From positions 2,480,001-2,544,000 of the forward strand of contig NZ_CP028913.1 in the NCBI RefSeq assembly GCF_003070885.1: a stretch of 64,000 nucleotides of DNA. The letters are read 5' to 3'. This stretch comes from Agromyces badenianii (GTDB lineage Bacteria > Actinomycetota > Actinomycetes > Actinomycetales > Microbacteriaceae). A program made the translations under genes and the position numbers. Shown piece by piece: positions 27,434 through 36,329 of the stretch. The notes beneath the pieces are model-generated. The model saw nothing but the letters and a program-made list of their open reading frames with translations. It had not been told where the DNA came from and ran no database searches. How positions within the stretch are numbered: the first letter of the stretch is position 1; each line of letters starts with the position of its first letter.

Positions 27434-28507
27434 TCAGGCGTCGGCGGCCTCGTCGATGAGCCAGACACGCTTGAGCGGAATCTTCGCCTGAATGTCGTCC
27501 GGCAGGACTTCGTAGTGCTTGAGCAGGCGGCGGAGCACCTCTTCGGTGTCCCAGACGGCGACCTTGAGCTGCTGCGCGGCGACCTTGTCCCTGGCGTCCT
27601 TCGTGAGATCACTGAGCGTCACGAGCAGGCCGTGGTCGGCGTTGTGCTGACTCACCACCCCGCCGAGCTGGTCGAGCACCTGCGAGCCGATGGTCCCAGC
27701 CTGCGCCTTCACCTGCACGATGATCGTCGGCGCCGAGATGCCGAGCACGCCCGAGCCGGCGATGATGTCGATGCCTCCGTCCTTGCCCTTAGGCGGCACC
27801 TTGCAGGTCATACCCTCGGCTTCGAGGAGCGCGGCAACGAGGCCCTGAAATCCATAGCCGTCGAACTGCTCACGGAGGCGGCTGCGGATGCGGTCACGGG
27901 AGAACTGCTCGATGTCCTGCCCGTCGCTGGCGATTGCCTCATCCGTATCGACGACGTCGTCACCGACCTTTGGCAGCGATAGCGGAACCCCGGCGCGGGC
28001 GCCAGGATCGGTCGCTGCACCGTCGAGCACCCTGCCGAGCCGGTACGCAGCGTCGTTCCGGCTGATCTGGACGACCGTGCTGAACGCGCCGAGCGAGTAG
28101 AGCAGGTCCTGGTTGATCGCCGTCCGGGCGACGTCGGGGCGCTTCCAGTCCACCTGTCGGACGTGGTTCAGAGTGCCACTCCCGGGCAGATACTCATATC
28201 CGCCAGTGACGACACCGAAGGCGAGGCGGCTCTGCTGCTTGAGCGGGAGCACGACGATGTCGCCGACTGCCATCCGGTTGGCGAAGGCATTGAGCTGCGC
28301 GGCGTAGTTGCCGATCGCCTTCTCAGACTTCCCCGGCATCGCAGGCCCAAGGAGTGCACGCATTGCCGCAAGGTCGATTGCTGGGCGAAGGTCACCAACC
28401 TCGGAGAAGTCGACTGCGGTGTAGCTGTTGTCGAGCATCCACTGGTCGTAGGCCCAGTTCTTCGACCCACGGACCAGCCAAGCTCTCGGCTCCATCTTCC
28501 CGTTCAT
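27434..28507 (-). CDS. Mrr-like restriction endonuclease
   Basis: The 357-aa protein ends in an Mrr-type PD-(D/E)xK domain: GYGFQGLVAALLEAEG, then GKDGGIDIIAGSGVLG and the core TIIVQVKAQ (Q-x-K) near residue 265, followed by GSQVLDQLGG. The N-terminal half (AWLVRGSKNWAYDQWMLDNS; VGDIVVLPLKQQSRLAFGVV) resembles the recognition domain found in such restriction-system proteins. Mrr enzymes often cut methylated DNA, yet this one sits beside a methyltransferase, so it may be tuned to other marks or belong to a composite system. It opens the leftward operon. Confidence 0.88.
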   Translation of the reverse strand: MNGKMEPRAWLVRGSKNWAYDQWMLDNSYTAVDFSEVGDLRPAIDLAAMRALLGPAMPGKSEKAIGNYAAQLNAFANRMAVGDIVVLPLKQQSRLAFGVVTGGYEYLPGSGTLNHVRQVDWKRPDVARTAINQDLLYSLGAFSTVVQISRNDAAYRLGRVLDGAATDPGARAGVPLSLPKVGDDVVDTDEAIASDGQDIEQFSRDRIRSRLREQFDGYGFQGLVAALLEAEGMTCKVPPKGKDGGIDIIAGSGVLGISAPTIIVQVKAQAGTIGSQVLDQLGGVVSQHNADHGLLVTLSDLTKDARDKVAAQQLKVAVWDTEEVLRRLLKHYEVLPDDIQAKIPLKRVWLIDEAADA

Positions 28508-28639
28508 GCCATCAATTCTGCCCGGCCCGCCGTGGCCCTGCTGCCTGCTCCGCGGGCTGCGAGCCGAGCTGCGTACGGCGCATCCGTCGAACGATCACCC
28601 AACCGTCAAGCGTCGCTCTCCTGGAGGAATGTACGTATG

Positions 28640-28667
28640 CTACCGTAGGTAGTTGCAAGAACCTGAG
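28640..28667 (+). promoter_or_regulatory. Relaxase upstream region: inverted repeat and 13-bp site
   Basis: CTACC-GTA-GGTAG (28640-28652) is a short inverted repeat next to GCAAGAACCTGAG (28655-28667), a near copy of the two sites in front of the 236-aa gene. Both lie 20-45 bp before the relaxase start, where a repressor could act. Confidence 0.45.
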
Positions 28668-28685
28668 CTAGCTCGGAGGAAGGCG

Positions 28686-31391
28686 ATGCGAGGTGGAGTG
28701 ATCCTGTACCGGGGTTCGGGGGCCGACGCGCGCCGGTACCTCGAGTCAGATCGCTCCCGCGCCGACGACTACTACCTCGAGGGCGGCACGGCGCTGGCTG
28801 AGTTCTCCGTCGTCGACGGCAATGGTGCCCTGATCGGCGAAGGCGCACTCACCCCCGACCAGTACGCCCAGTGGGTCGACTGGATCAACCCGCTCACCGG
28901 CGAATCGATGGGCACGCCCCGCCATGCCGGCGACGCTCGCCATGGATCGCCACGGTTCGCCGAGATGGTCGTCAACGCGCCGAAGTCGCTGTCGATCGCC
29001 GCGGCGCTTCACCCCGAGATATCCGATGCCCTCGATGTGGCGCAGCGCGATGCGGTCGCCGAGATCCGTGTCTGGCTCGGCCAGCACTCGGTCACGCGTG
29101 TCGGCCCGCGCGGAGCGCAGCGGGTGGTTCCGGTCGAGCAGCTCGAGACGGTCGCGGTCTCGCACAAGACCTCACGGGCCGGTGACCCGCACCGGCACAT
29201 CCACTTCCAGATCGGCACCCGAGTGTGGGCGGATGCCGCGTGGCGAGGTCTCGATACAGCGGCGTTGTTTCGACAGCAAGGCGCGATTCGCGCGCTCGGC
29301 ACGGCCGTGATCGCGGCGCACCCGCCGCTCGCGGCCGCGCTCGACGCGCGTGGTCTCACGCTCGATCCGGTGACAGCCGAGGTCACCGAACTGCAGCCGT
29401 TCAACGCCGCGATGAGCAAGCGTGCCGAGCAGGTTGCGCGCAACCTGGCGCACTTCGAGAAGGACTGGCGCGCGGCACATCCGGGCCAGGAACCCCGGCC
29501 AGCGGCGATGTCGCGACTAACCGCGATGGCGTGGGATCACGAGCGACCGCACAAGAAGCCGACCCAGCTCGGCAGCGAGGATGCGTGGCGACGCGAGCTC
29601 GAGGCATCCGGCTATCGACCTGATCTCGAGCGCGTGGGGGCGCAACGGGCCGTCGCGCTCGATGGGCTGAGCGTGCAGGATGTCGCATCCCGCGCGCTCG
29701 ATCGATGCGCGGCCGCCGCGTCGACGTGGACGGTGCACGACATCCAGGAGCACGTGTCGCACTTCGTCACCGAGGCCGGCGTGCGTGCCGAACCAACGCC
29801 GCTGCGCGAGTTCGTCGCGCTCGTCACAGAGCTCGCCGAGGAGAACTGCCTGTCGGTGCTGCCGCCCGATGGGCCGCATCCTGAGCACGTCGCGCACCTG
29901 ACGAGCGTTCACGTCATCGCGGTCGAGACCCGGCTGCGCGATCTGCTCACGGCCCGTGCCGAGCGACCGCCGCAACGCACGCCGGACCTCTCGCGCCTTG
30001 CACAGCGGCTCCGACTCGACCCGGCACAGGCGCGCGCGGCTGCGGCCGTGGCATCCGCTCAATCGCTCGTCGTCGTGGAGGGTGCAGCCGGCGCAGGCAA
30101 GACGACGATGCTCGCCGCCGCGATCAAAGCGGCGGCCATGCTGGGTCGCAAGACCCGCGTGGTCACGCCGACGAAGAAGGCTGCGGACGTTGCGCACCAG
30201 GAGCTCGGGGTTGCAGCCGACAGCGTCGCCAAGCTCGTACACGAGCACGGGTGGCGGTGGAGTCGAGACGGCGTTTGGACGCGACTCGCCATTGGCGACC
30301 ACGACCCCGAGACGGATGCCGCGTACGCCGGCCCCTCGGCATCCGCTCGACTGCGCCGCGGGGAGCGAATCGTCGTTGACGAGGCGGGCATGCTCGACCA
30401 AGACACGGCGCTCGCGCTGTTGACCGTTGCCGATGAGGCGGGCGCCACCGTCGCTCTCGTCGGCGATCGTGCGCAGCTCGCCGCCGTCGGTCGAGGTGGC
30501 GTGCTCGACATGGCCGCGCAACTACTCCCCCGCGTGCATCGCATGACGGCCGTGCACCGATTCGTCGACCCCGAGTACGCCGCGCTCACCGTGCTGATGC
30601 GGCGAGGGGATCATCCGGATGCGGTCTTCGATCGACTCTGCGCGCTCGGCCTCGTTGCGATTCACGAGAGCCCGGATGCGCAGCTCGGGGCGCTTGCGCG
30701 CGCGTGGCGCGAGGGCTGTGCGATGAGCGTTGCGACGAACGACGAGGCGCGCGAGTTGAATGCGCGAGTTCGCGAGGAGCGCGTGCGGGCTGGCGATGTC
30801 GATGACAGCCGCACGGTGATGGGCAGCGACGGATTGAGCATTGGACGCGGCGACGTGATCCAGACTCGACGGAACCACTCGAGCGTGCGAGTGGCGAACC
30901 GGCAGATTTGGGTCGTACAGTACGTGGCCGAAGGTGGCGCGGTGTGGGCGACGGAGAGCAGCATCGGGCGCGTGCACGGGCGGCGCACAGTCCGGTTGCC
31001 TGCCGAGTACGTGACCGAGCACACGCACCTCGCGTACGCCTCGACCGCGTACGGGGTGCAGGGCGCGACGGTTGCCGAGTCGCACACGGTGGTCGGCGAT
31101 GCGATCGGTGCCGCAGGTGTCTACGTGGGGATGACCCGCGGGTGGAGCTCCAACCGCCTGCACCTCGTCGCGGCTGACATGGATGATGCGCGGGAGCAGT
31201 TCGTCGTCGCAACGGGACGCGACCGCGCCGATCGCGGGCTCACGAACGCGACGGCCGCTGCGCGAGAGTCCGTGAGAGGGCTCACGACCGGCGCGGAGAA
31301 GCGCCACCGCACGATGCACCCGATGGACGAGACCACCTTCGGTCGAGACTCCGCGTCGAGTGCGGCGCCGGAAGCTGGGCTGCGGCGATGA
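28686..31391 (+). CDS. MobF relaxase-helicase (TraA/TrwC-like)
   Basis: The 901-aa protein should nick the island at its transfer origin and unwind it for mobilization. The N-terminal relaxase domain has paired tyrosines (ADDYYLEGG, Y29/Y30) and the metal-binding histidines H160 and PHRHIHFQ (H169, H171, H173). The C-terminal helicase has Walker A EGAAGAGKTT near 470, VVDEAGMLDQD near 565 and VGDRAQLAAVGRGG near 600, plus the UvrD-like AYASTAYGVQGAT. The ATG follows GGAGGAAGGCG, an excellent ribosome site. No coupling protein or secretion genes are nearby, so it probably relies on another element. Confidence 0.93.
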   Translation: MRGGVILYRGSGADARRYLESDRSRADDYYLEGGTALAEFSVVDGNGALIGEGALTPDQYAQWVDWINPLTGESMGTPRHAGDARHGSPRFAEMVVNAPKSLSIAAALHPEISDALDVAQRDAVAEIRVWLGQHSVTRVGPRGAQRVVPVEQLETVAVSHKTSRAGDPHRHIHFQIGTRVWADAAWRGLDTAALFRQQGAIRALGTAVIAAHPPLAAALDARGLTLDPVTAEVTELQPFNAAMSKRAEQVARNLAHFEKDWRAAHPGQEPRPAAMSRLTAMAWDHERPHKKPTQLGSEDAWRRELEASGYRPDLERVGAQRAVALDGLSVQDVASRALDRCAAAASTWTVHDIQEHVSHFVTEAGVRAEPTPLREFVALVTELAEENCLSVLPPDGPHPEHVAHLTSVHVIAVETRLRDLLTARAERPPQRTPDLSRLAQRLRLDPAQARAAAAVASAQSLVVVEGAAGAGKTTMLAAAIKAAAMLGRKTRVVTPTKKAADVAHQELGVAADSVAKLVHEHGWRWSRDGVWTRLAIGDHDPETDAAYAGPSASARLRRGERIVVDEAGMLDQDTALALLTVADEAGATVALVGDRAQLAAVGRGGVLDMAAQLLPRVHRMTAVHRFVDPEYAALTVLMRRGDHPDAVFDRLCALGLVAIHESPDAQLGALARAWREGCAMSVATNDEARELNARVREERVRAGDVDDSRTVMGSDGLSIGRGDVIQTRRNHSSVRVANRQIWVVQYVAEGGAVWATESSIGRVHGRRTVRLPAEYVTEHTHLAYASTAYGVQGATVAESHTVVGDAIGAAGVYVGMTRGWSSNRLHLVAADMDDAREQFVVATGRDRADRGLTNATAAARESVRGLTTGAEKRHRTMHPMDETTFGRDSASSAAPEAGLRR

Positions 31392-31683
31392 GGACTCCGG
31401 CTCACTCGCCCTCGTAACAGGTTGCGCGGCTGGGACCAGATGCGGATCGCCATAGGCGACACTCCCGTCCGCGTGCGCTCCCGCTGAGCGATGGACAGCG
31501 CATTGCGGCTTGCGTTTAGCGGCTGCCTCAGGATTCCGAAAGGAATCGGCCGAGGTGGTTCATATCCTGCGCGGCTGGGTGCACTGCGATGAATCAGTGG
31601 CTCTCGCGAACGAAGATGGGCGCTCTGGTTGCGGTATCCTCGCCTCGCAGCGCGGCGGACGCCCGCCAGATGTGGGGGATGTG
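31392..31683. other. Gene-free stretch after the relaxase
   Basis: About 290 bp without a convincing gene. A frame running into the next protein is open here but contains no good start with a ribosome site and has non-coding-like composition. An oriT could lie here or before the relaxase, but I see no nick-site consensus I can defend. Confidence 0.4.
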
Positions 31684-34600
31684 GTGACCGACTGGAAACC
31701 GGTGCGGATCGATTCGTTGTTGATGCGAGCGCCCGTCGCCCTGGCTAGCGCACCTGCGATACCGAACCTCGACCTTCTGCCATTCACCGCACTGGATTGG
31801 CCAACGTTCGAGAAACTTCAGCTGCGGGTCATGACGGACGTCCTCGGCCTTCGCGACCCCCGTCAGTACGGAGACCCCGGGCAAAATCAACAAGCAATCG
31901 ACCTCATCGCCACCGCAGCTGACGGGACCGGGACCGCGCTGCAGAGCAAGAACTACACGTCGTTCGTTTTGAGCGACCTGAAGGCGGCAGTAAAACGCTT
32001 TCGCGATACGGAACGGCCCTTCGCGGTCGGCCACCTGGTAATCGGCGTCAGCAGCCTGGTCCGGCGCACGGAGATCATCGCCGAATTGAAGAAACTGCAA
32101 GGCGAACTGGCACCTGTCCGCCTCGATCTATGGGACGCTCAGCGCCTCTCCGATCTGCTTCGGAACCAGCACGAGATCGTTGCCCAGTTCTTTACCGTGG
32201 AGACCGCCCGGCAGTTCTGCGGTGACTTCGAAGTAAACGTCCCCATCATCCCCAACGTCGATGCCCGCATCATCAGCGATGCCGTCACAATGCCGCCGGA
32301 GACGCTCACCGGAGCACAAGAGTTGCTCGATGAGGCCGAAAAATCGACGGACCCGTCCGAGGCGATCAGCCTGATGGAACAGGCGCAGGAGAAGCTCCGA
32401 AAGGCTGGCTTCGATGCCTACGCAAGCCGCCACGAGCCGGCTCGAGCGAAGTTGATGGTTCAGGTGGGTCGGGAGCAGGAAGCTGCGCGCCAGATCCTCG
32501 ACGAAGTCTGGGCGGCCCTGGACCGCGGCCGCACCGGTAACGCGCAGATCACATTCAATCGGATGCGCACGCTTGCTGAGATGCTTCCCGACTCAACGGT
32601 CCTCAGTGATTACGAGCAGGTGGGGAGCGCGGCTTTTGAGCTCTACATGCAGCCACTGGGCTACCTGCCAGAACCATCCTCGCTGCTCATCGGTGCGCAC
32701 GTCGACCGCGTGCGGTTGATGCTGCTTGCAGGCGAAACGGCGCTCGCATTGGACAACCTGCACTGGCTGAGATCAGCTTCCGGTGAAATAGCCGTCCTGG
32801 CCGAGGACCGGACGCTACCAGATGTGCTGCGGGTGAGACTGCGACTACTTGTCGCCGAGGCGAAAGACGACTGGGCACCGCTGCTAGATGAAGCACGCCG
32901 AAAGCGTCTTCGCTCCGAACTGACCCCTCTGGTCACCGCCCGCTACGCGCGCTACTGCGCCATCCGCCAACAGTTTCAAGCAGCGGATGAAAACTGGGAG
33001 CAGGCCGCTTCCCTCGCGTCGCTTGTACGGCAGTGGGACGACGCCGGAACATGGCTTCTCAGCAAGCGCGCCTATCTCAGCAACTGGAGGCCATTCAGCG
33101 AAAACGACCTCATCGCCATGGAGATTGCACTGGGCGAGCAGCAGTATCCGACGCCGCCGGTGATCCCCCGCGCGGTCCGAGCATACGAAGAGGCGCATGA
33201 GGCGAGCCGGCAGGGCAATGCCCGTTCCGCTGCCATCGCCGCGCAGCGCGCCTTGCGCGACGCTGTCGCTTCCGGCGACTGGTCAGGGGAGCGAAAAGCT
33301 CGCACCGTGCTGGCGGCAGTGATGCAGGCAGCAGATGAGCCACAACGAGCAGCCATCCATTTGGCACGTGCCGGCGAGGGCAAGAAGGCGGAGGCGCTCG
33401 GGAAGGCTTACCCCAATCGGTTCATCGACGTCATCGGTGAGCTCGGGGCGGAGACTTACTGGAACGTCGGGACGGCGTACCGCCTCATCGCCACACAAGC
33501 GGATGTGGTGCCCGACGCCCGGGTGGACGAGATCGCCACACACATCATCTCGGATCTGAGGGCTGCCGGAGCCGGCAAGCTGATCGACGTCACCTTCTTC
33601 GCGTCCTCCCGTTACAACAACGCGATCAAAGCCCTCGCAGGCCTGGGTCTCCGGCTATCGAAGACCGACGCCGACGCTGCCCTCGGTCACTTCGAGGACC
33701 AACCAGAGGTTCAACCGAACCATTACCGCTATCACGACGAGGACGAGGCGGTAGCGGTCGCCCGGATAGCACGCGCGCACCCCAGCCTCGCCCCGCGCGC
33801 TATCGCACACCTAGTAGCGCTGCTGGCACGGGCCTCCGGCGCTCGGAAGAACGTGGCACTCGAGGCGCTCGCCCAGTACCCGGACCTGGCCCGGCCAGCC
33901 CTCAAAGCGGTAGACGTCGGAAACGGATGGGCTCAGGAGATGTTGGCCTACGCCGACCCCACAGATATCGACGAGACGGCAGCGGCTGCGGCGCTGGGAC
34001 GTCTGACCACGCCGCTCGAACACGTTGAGGGATTGTCCACCGTCGGATCGAACGCCATCGGTGATTCCCTGCTTCTTGCCGGTCAGCCGCAGGATGCGCT
34101 GGCTCGCGTTATCCGAGAGATGATGGGTCGCGCCGACGACGCCCGTGTCAGCGGCTTCGACCGTGGAAGCTATCTGACCGCGGCTGCGAACCTCGCGCGC
34201 GGTCTCGGTGACGAGTCCAAGAAGCAGCTGTTCCCGGACGCTGCACGCCTTGCCGAGAAGTCGACCCCGTCCACCCTGGATGAGTTCGACCGACAGTTCT
34301 CTCACCCGCTGGGCACGTTCCGCTTGAATATATCCGGCAGTGACAGGCGCGGCCACGCGACCTTTCTCGCGAGCCTTCTGGTCGTCTCGGACAATGACCG
34401 CGAGGAGGTGCGGCGGCTGGCTTACCTTCTGCTCGGGTCGGATTCGGACTTCTACCCGACGCAGGCGTTGCAGAATCTCGGGGAGGTTGTAAAGGACGAT
34501 ATCGCTTTCCTCGCCGGACAGGGCTGGGCGATGCGCAGTCTCGCGTCCATACTCTGGGTCCGCTACGGTGGCCCGCCGCATGTCGGCGCGCGCCTGGCCG

Positions 34601-34743
34601 CAGACGAGGATGCGCGCGTGCGTCAAGCGCTCGCGAGTTCTCTTGCCGAGGCCCACGCTGAGCCGTCCCAGGAGTTTGTACGAGCTCAGCTCGCGACCGA
34701 CCCATCATCCCGAGTGCGCCGCGCCCTCGGTGGCATGGACTGA
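31684..34743 (+). CDS. PD-(D/E)xK nuclease fused to a long helical-repeat solenoid
   Basis: The 1019-aa protein starts with a restriction-like nuclease domain: DWPTFEKLQLRVMTDVLGLR near residue 38, then QQAIDLIATAADG with the metal-binding Asp (about D73) and ALQSKNYTSF with the Q-S-K core (about K89). The next segment, VRLDLWDAQRLSDLLRNQHE, is typical of Mrr/Cap4-like domains. From about residue 200 to the end there are TPR- and HEAT-like helical pairs and no NTPase motif. The GTG start follows a GGGGG run. Nuclease plus sensor-like solenoid in a defence island suggests a stand-alone anti-phage protein, but no described family is recognised. Confidence 0.75.
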   Translation: MTDWKPVRIDSLLMRAPVALASAPAIPNLDLLPFTALDWPTFEKLQLRVMTDVLGLRDPRQYGDPGQNQQAIDLIATAADGTGTALQSKNYTSFVLSDLKAAVKRFRDTERPFAVGHLVIGVSSLVRRTEIIAELKKLQGELAPVRLDLWDAQRLSDLLRNQHEIVAQFFTVETARQFCGDFEVNVPIIPNVDARIISDAVTMPPETLTGAQELLDEAEKSTDPSEAISLMEQAQEKLRKAGFDAYASRHEPARAKLMVQVGREQEAARQILDEVWAALDRGRTGNAQITFNRMRTLAEMLPDSTVLSDYEQVGSAAFELYMQPLGYLPEPSSLLIGAHVDRVRLMLLAGETALALDNLHWLRSASGEIAVLAEDRTLPDVLRVRLRLLVAEAKDDWAPLLDEARRKRLRSELTPLVTARYARYCAIRQQFQAADENWEQAASLASLVRQWDDAGTWLLSKRAYLSNWRPFSENDLIAMEIALGEQQYPTPPVIPRAVRAYEEAHEASRQGNARSAAIAAQRALRDAVASGDWSGERKARTVLAAVMQAADEPQRAAIHLARAGEGKKAEALGKAYPNRFIDVIGELGAETYWNVGTAYRLIATQADVVPDARVDEIATHIISDLRAAGAGKLIDVTFFASSRYNNAIKALAGLGLRLSKTDADAALGHFEDQPEVQPNHYRYHDEDEAVAVARIARAHPSLAPRAIAHLVALLARASGARKNVALEALAQYPDLARPALKAVDVGNGWAQEMLAYADPTDIDETAAAAALGRLTTPLEHVEGLSTVGSNAIGDSLLLAGQPQDALARVIREMMGRADDARVSGFDRGSYLTAAANLARGLGDESKKQLFPDAARLAEKSTPSTLDEFDRQFSHPLGTFRLNISGSDRRGHATFLASLLVVSDNDREEVRRLAYLLLGSDSDFYPTQALQNLGEVVKDDIAFLAGQGWAMRSLASILWVRYGGPPHVGARLAADEDARVRQALASSLAEAHAEPSQEFVRAQLATDPSSRVRRALGGMD

Positions 34744-34757
34744 TTACAGGGCGACCC

Positions 34758-35015
34758 CTACCGCAGTTGAGTCCCTGCTCCTTTGGCGTGCTGATCTTCG
34801 AAGTTCGCCATCTTCCGGCGGCACCAGCCGAACCAGATGAGTGCGCCCACCAGCCCCGCGACTTCAACGACGCTGTACCAAGCGCGAGAAGCCACCGGAA
34901 CGGCTCGAACGTTATCACGCCAACGAGGAGACATGCCGCACTCGAGAGCATGAGCGCGATTGGCGCCCACCCTCCGCCGTTCGATCGCCATCCACTGCGT
35001 GATCAGCGAGGTCAT
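34758..35015 (-). CDS. Possible small membrane protein (85 aa)
   Basis: The frame starts at ATG after CCGGAGACTG, a fair ribosome site, and has one hydrophobic helix (WYSVVEVAGLVGALIWFGW, about residues 46-64) followed by basic residues. The N-terminal half is Arg-rich and could be non-coding. It lies in the 420-bp gap between the nuclease-solenoid gene and the TIR-like gene. No other gene is evident in that gap. Confidence 0.3.
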   Translation of the reverse strand: MTSLITQWMAIERRRVGANRAHALECGMSPRWRDNVRAVPVASRAWYSVVEVAGLVGALIWFGWCRRKMANFEDQHAKGAGTQLR

Positions 35016-35164
35016 CAGTCTCCGGCTACTACGAGGGGATCACAATCAATGCGATATGCGCCCGACGACGCAACGGGCCACATTAGCCTCCTTGCCGACG
35101 CCGCGCGGTTACGCAGTTGGGCCGGTACGCCCGGCGCAGGCGGGACCACCACACCCGCCGACGA

Positions 35165-36007
35165 TCACGCGGACGCTTGGTTAACGAGCGTCGTCAGACG
35201 CTCGGTCAGCTGCCTCCGCAACGTTGCACGATCGCCGGTGCCCAACCCGTACCGGAGGTAGCGAATCGACTGCAGGTCGAATGGCACGTCGGCGGGGTCC
35301 TGTGTCAAGAGAATCGTGGGGCGAGGCAACGCATGAGCGAGGCCAGCCTCGTAGAACACATTTGCATTCTTTCCCGTTAGGTCGGCTACGACGACCTGCG
35401 ATCGCCAGAGTATAGACAAGACGTCACCCATGACATGGTGGTGCTCCCAAATGTTGTCCGCGCGCACACAGCTAAGGCCAGCATCGGCCACGGCCTCTTG
35501 GATCGTCTCGTAGACGACGTCAAAAGAGGCCGTGAAAGGCATCATGACCGCGACGAGCCTGGGATCACGTGGTGTGTCGGCCGGAAACTGGACCGCGGCG
35601 GACGGGCCGTAATTAGAGGACGTCTGAGCGCCGGCCTGATGTGCGAGGAGCACCTCGAAAAGGTCCACGTCCTTGACGGCCCAGTGCGTACGCCGGAGTC
35701 CCCACTCCCCGATAGCCAACTCTCCCTCAAGATCCTGGATCGTTGTGAGCGGTATTGGTGGAAACTTTGGATTCCGAACGAATGAGAATCGATGTCCGCG
35801 TCCATCCGGCTTTACCGAAGTGACCGTGCCAATGTGCGCTACCTGCTCAAACCCGTCATCGCCGACTTCCGGCATCGCGAGCACAGGCAGATCTTGGAGC
35901 GCCCTGAAGTCAGTCAGGAGCGCGCTGCGGATGGCGTTATCCGTACGTTCGAGAAACCTTCCTGCTGGGACCGTTCCGCCACTCAAGCCAACCTGCAAGC
36001 TGTACAT
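35165..36007 (-). CDS. Protein with TIR/nucleoside-deoxyribosyltransferase-like domain
   Basis: The 280-aa protein ends in a flavodoxin-like domain seen in TIR-like and deoxyribosyltransferase-like proteins: RLVAVMMPFTASFDVVYETI, then ADNIWEHHHVMGDV, SQVVVADLTGKNANVFYEAG and PTILLTQDPADVPFDLQSIR. The Glu in NVFYEAGLAHAL sits where such families keep the catalytic acid. The N-terminal 130 residues form a separate domain without a clear match. Such proteins can break N-glycosidic bonds of NAD or nucleotides, so an abortive-infection role is plausible. It is the last cargo gene before attR. Confidence 0.72.
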   Translation of the reverse strand: MYSLQVGLSGGTVPAGRFLERTDNAIRSALLTDFRALQDLPVLAMPEVGDDGFEQVAHIGTVTSVKPDGRGHRFSFVRNPKFPPIPLTTIQDLEGELAIGEWGLRRTHWAVKDVDLFEVLLAHQAGAQTSSNYGPSAAVQFPADTPRDPRLVAVMMPFTASFDVVYETIQEAVADAGLSCVRADNIWEHHHVMGDVLSILWRSQVVVADLTGKNANVFYEAGLAHALPRPTILLTQDPADVPFDLQSIRYLRYGLGTGDRATLRRQLTERLTTLVNQASA

Positions 36008-36329
36008 CCATTGCCTCTCGTACCCGACCGTCTACGAACTCTAGCGATGAAGCGCGAGCAGTCCGCTCCATGGAGCGATCCGCCGAGCGGCACTCTGCGC
36101 GGGCAGCCTGAGGTCGCTGAATCGACGTTCGATGCGCCGACCGGTATGGGTAGAGCCAAGAGCATGTACATCACCGGCCCCCGACCCCGGTCGTATGGGC
36201 TGGAATCTGTGCCATTAATGTGCCATTAAATGTCCGAAAACGAACTGAAGCCAACTGAGACCATTCGAAAGAATCCCTGATCAGCGCGATATCATGCCCA
36301 TAAGAATTGAGCAAAAACGGCCCAGGCTC
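36008..36329. other. Gene-free stretch before attR
   Basis: No convincing gene is seen. It contains the tandem TGTGCCATTAA pair near its middle and is more AT-rich than the flanking chromosome. This is the expected place for the second arm of the attachment site. Confidence 0.4.
36208..36229. repeat. Tandem 11-bp repeats, candidate integrase arm sites (right)
   Basis: TGTGCCATTAA occurs twice in a row about 100 bp inside attR. The left end has the same tandem pair with two mismatches, about 67 bp inside attL. Paired short direct repeats on both arms are what phage-type integrases bind with their N-terminal domain. Confidence 0.5.
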
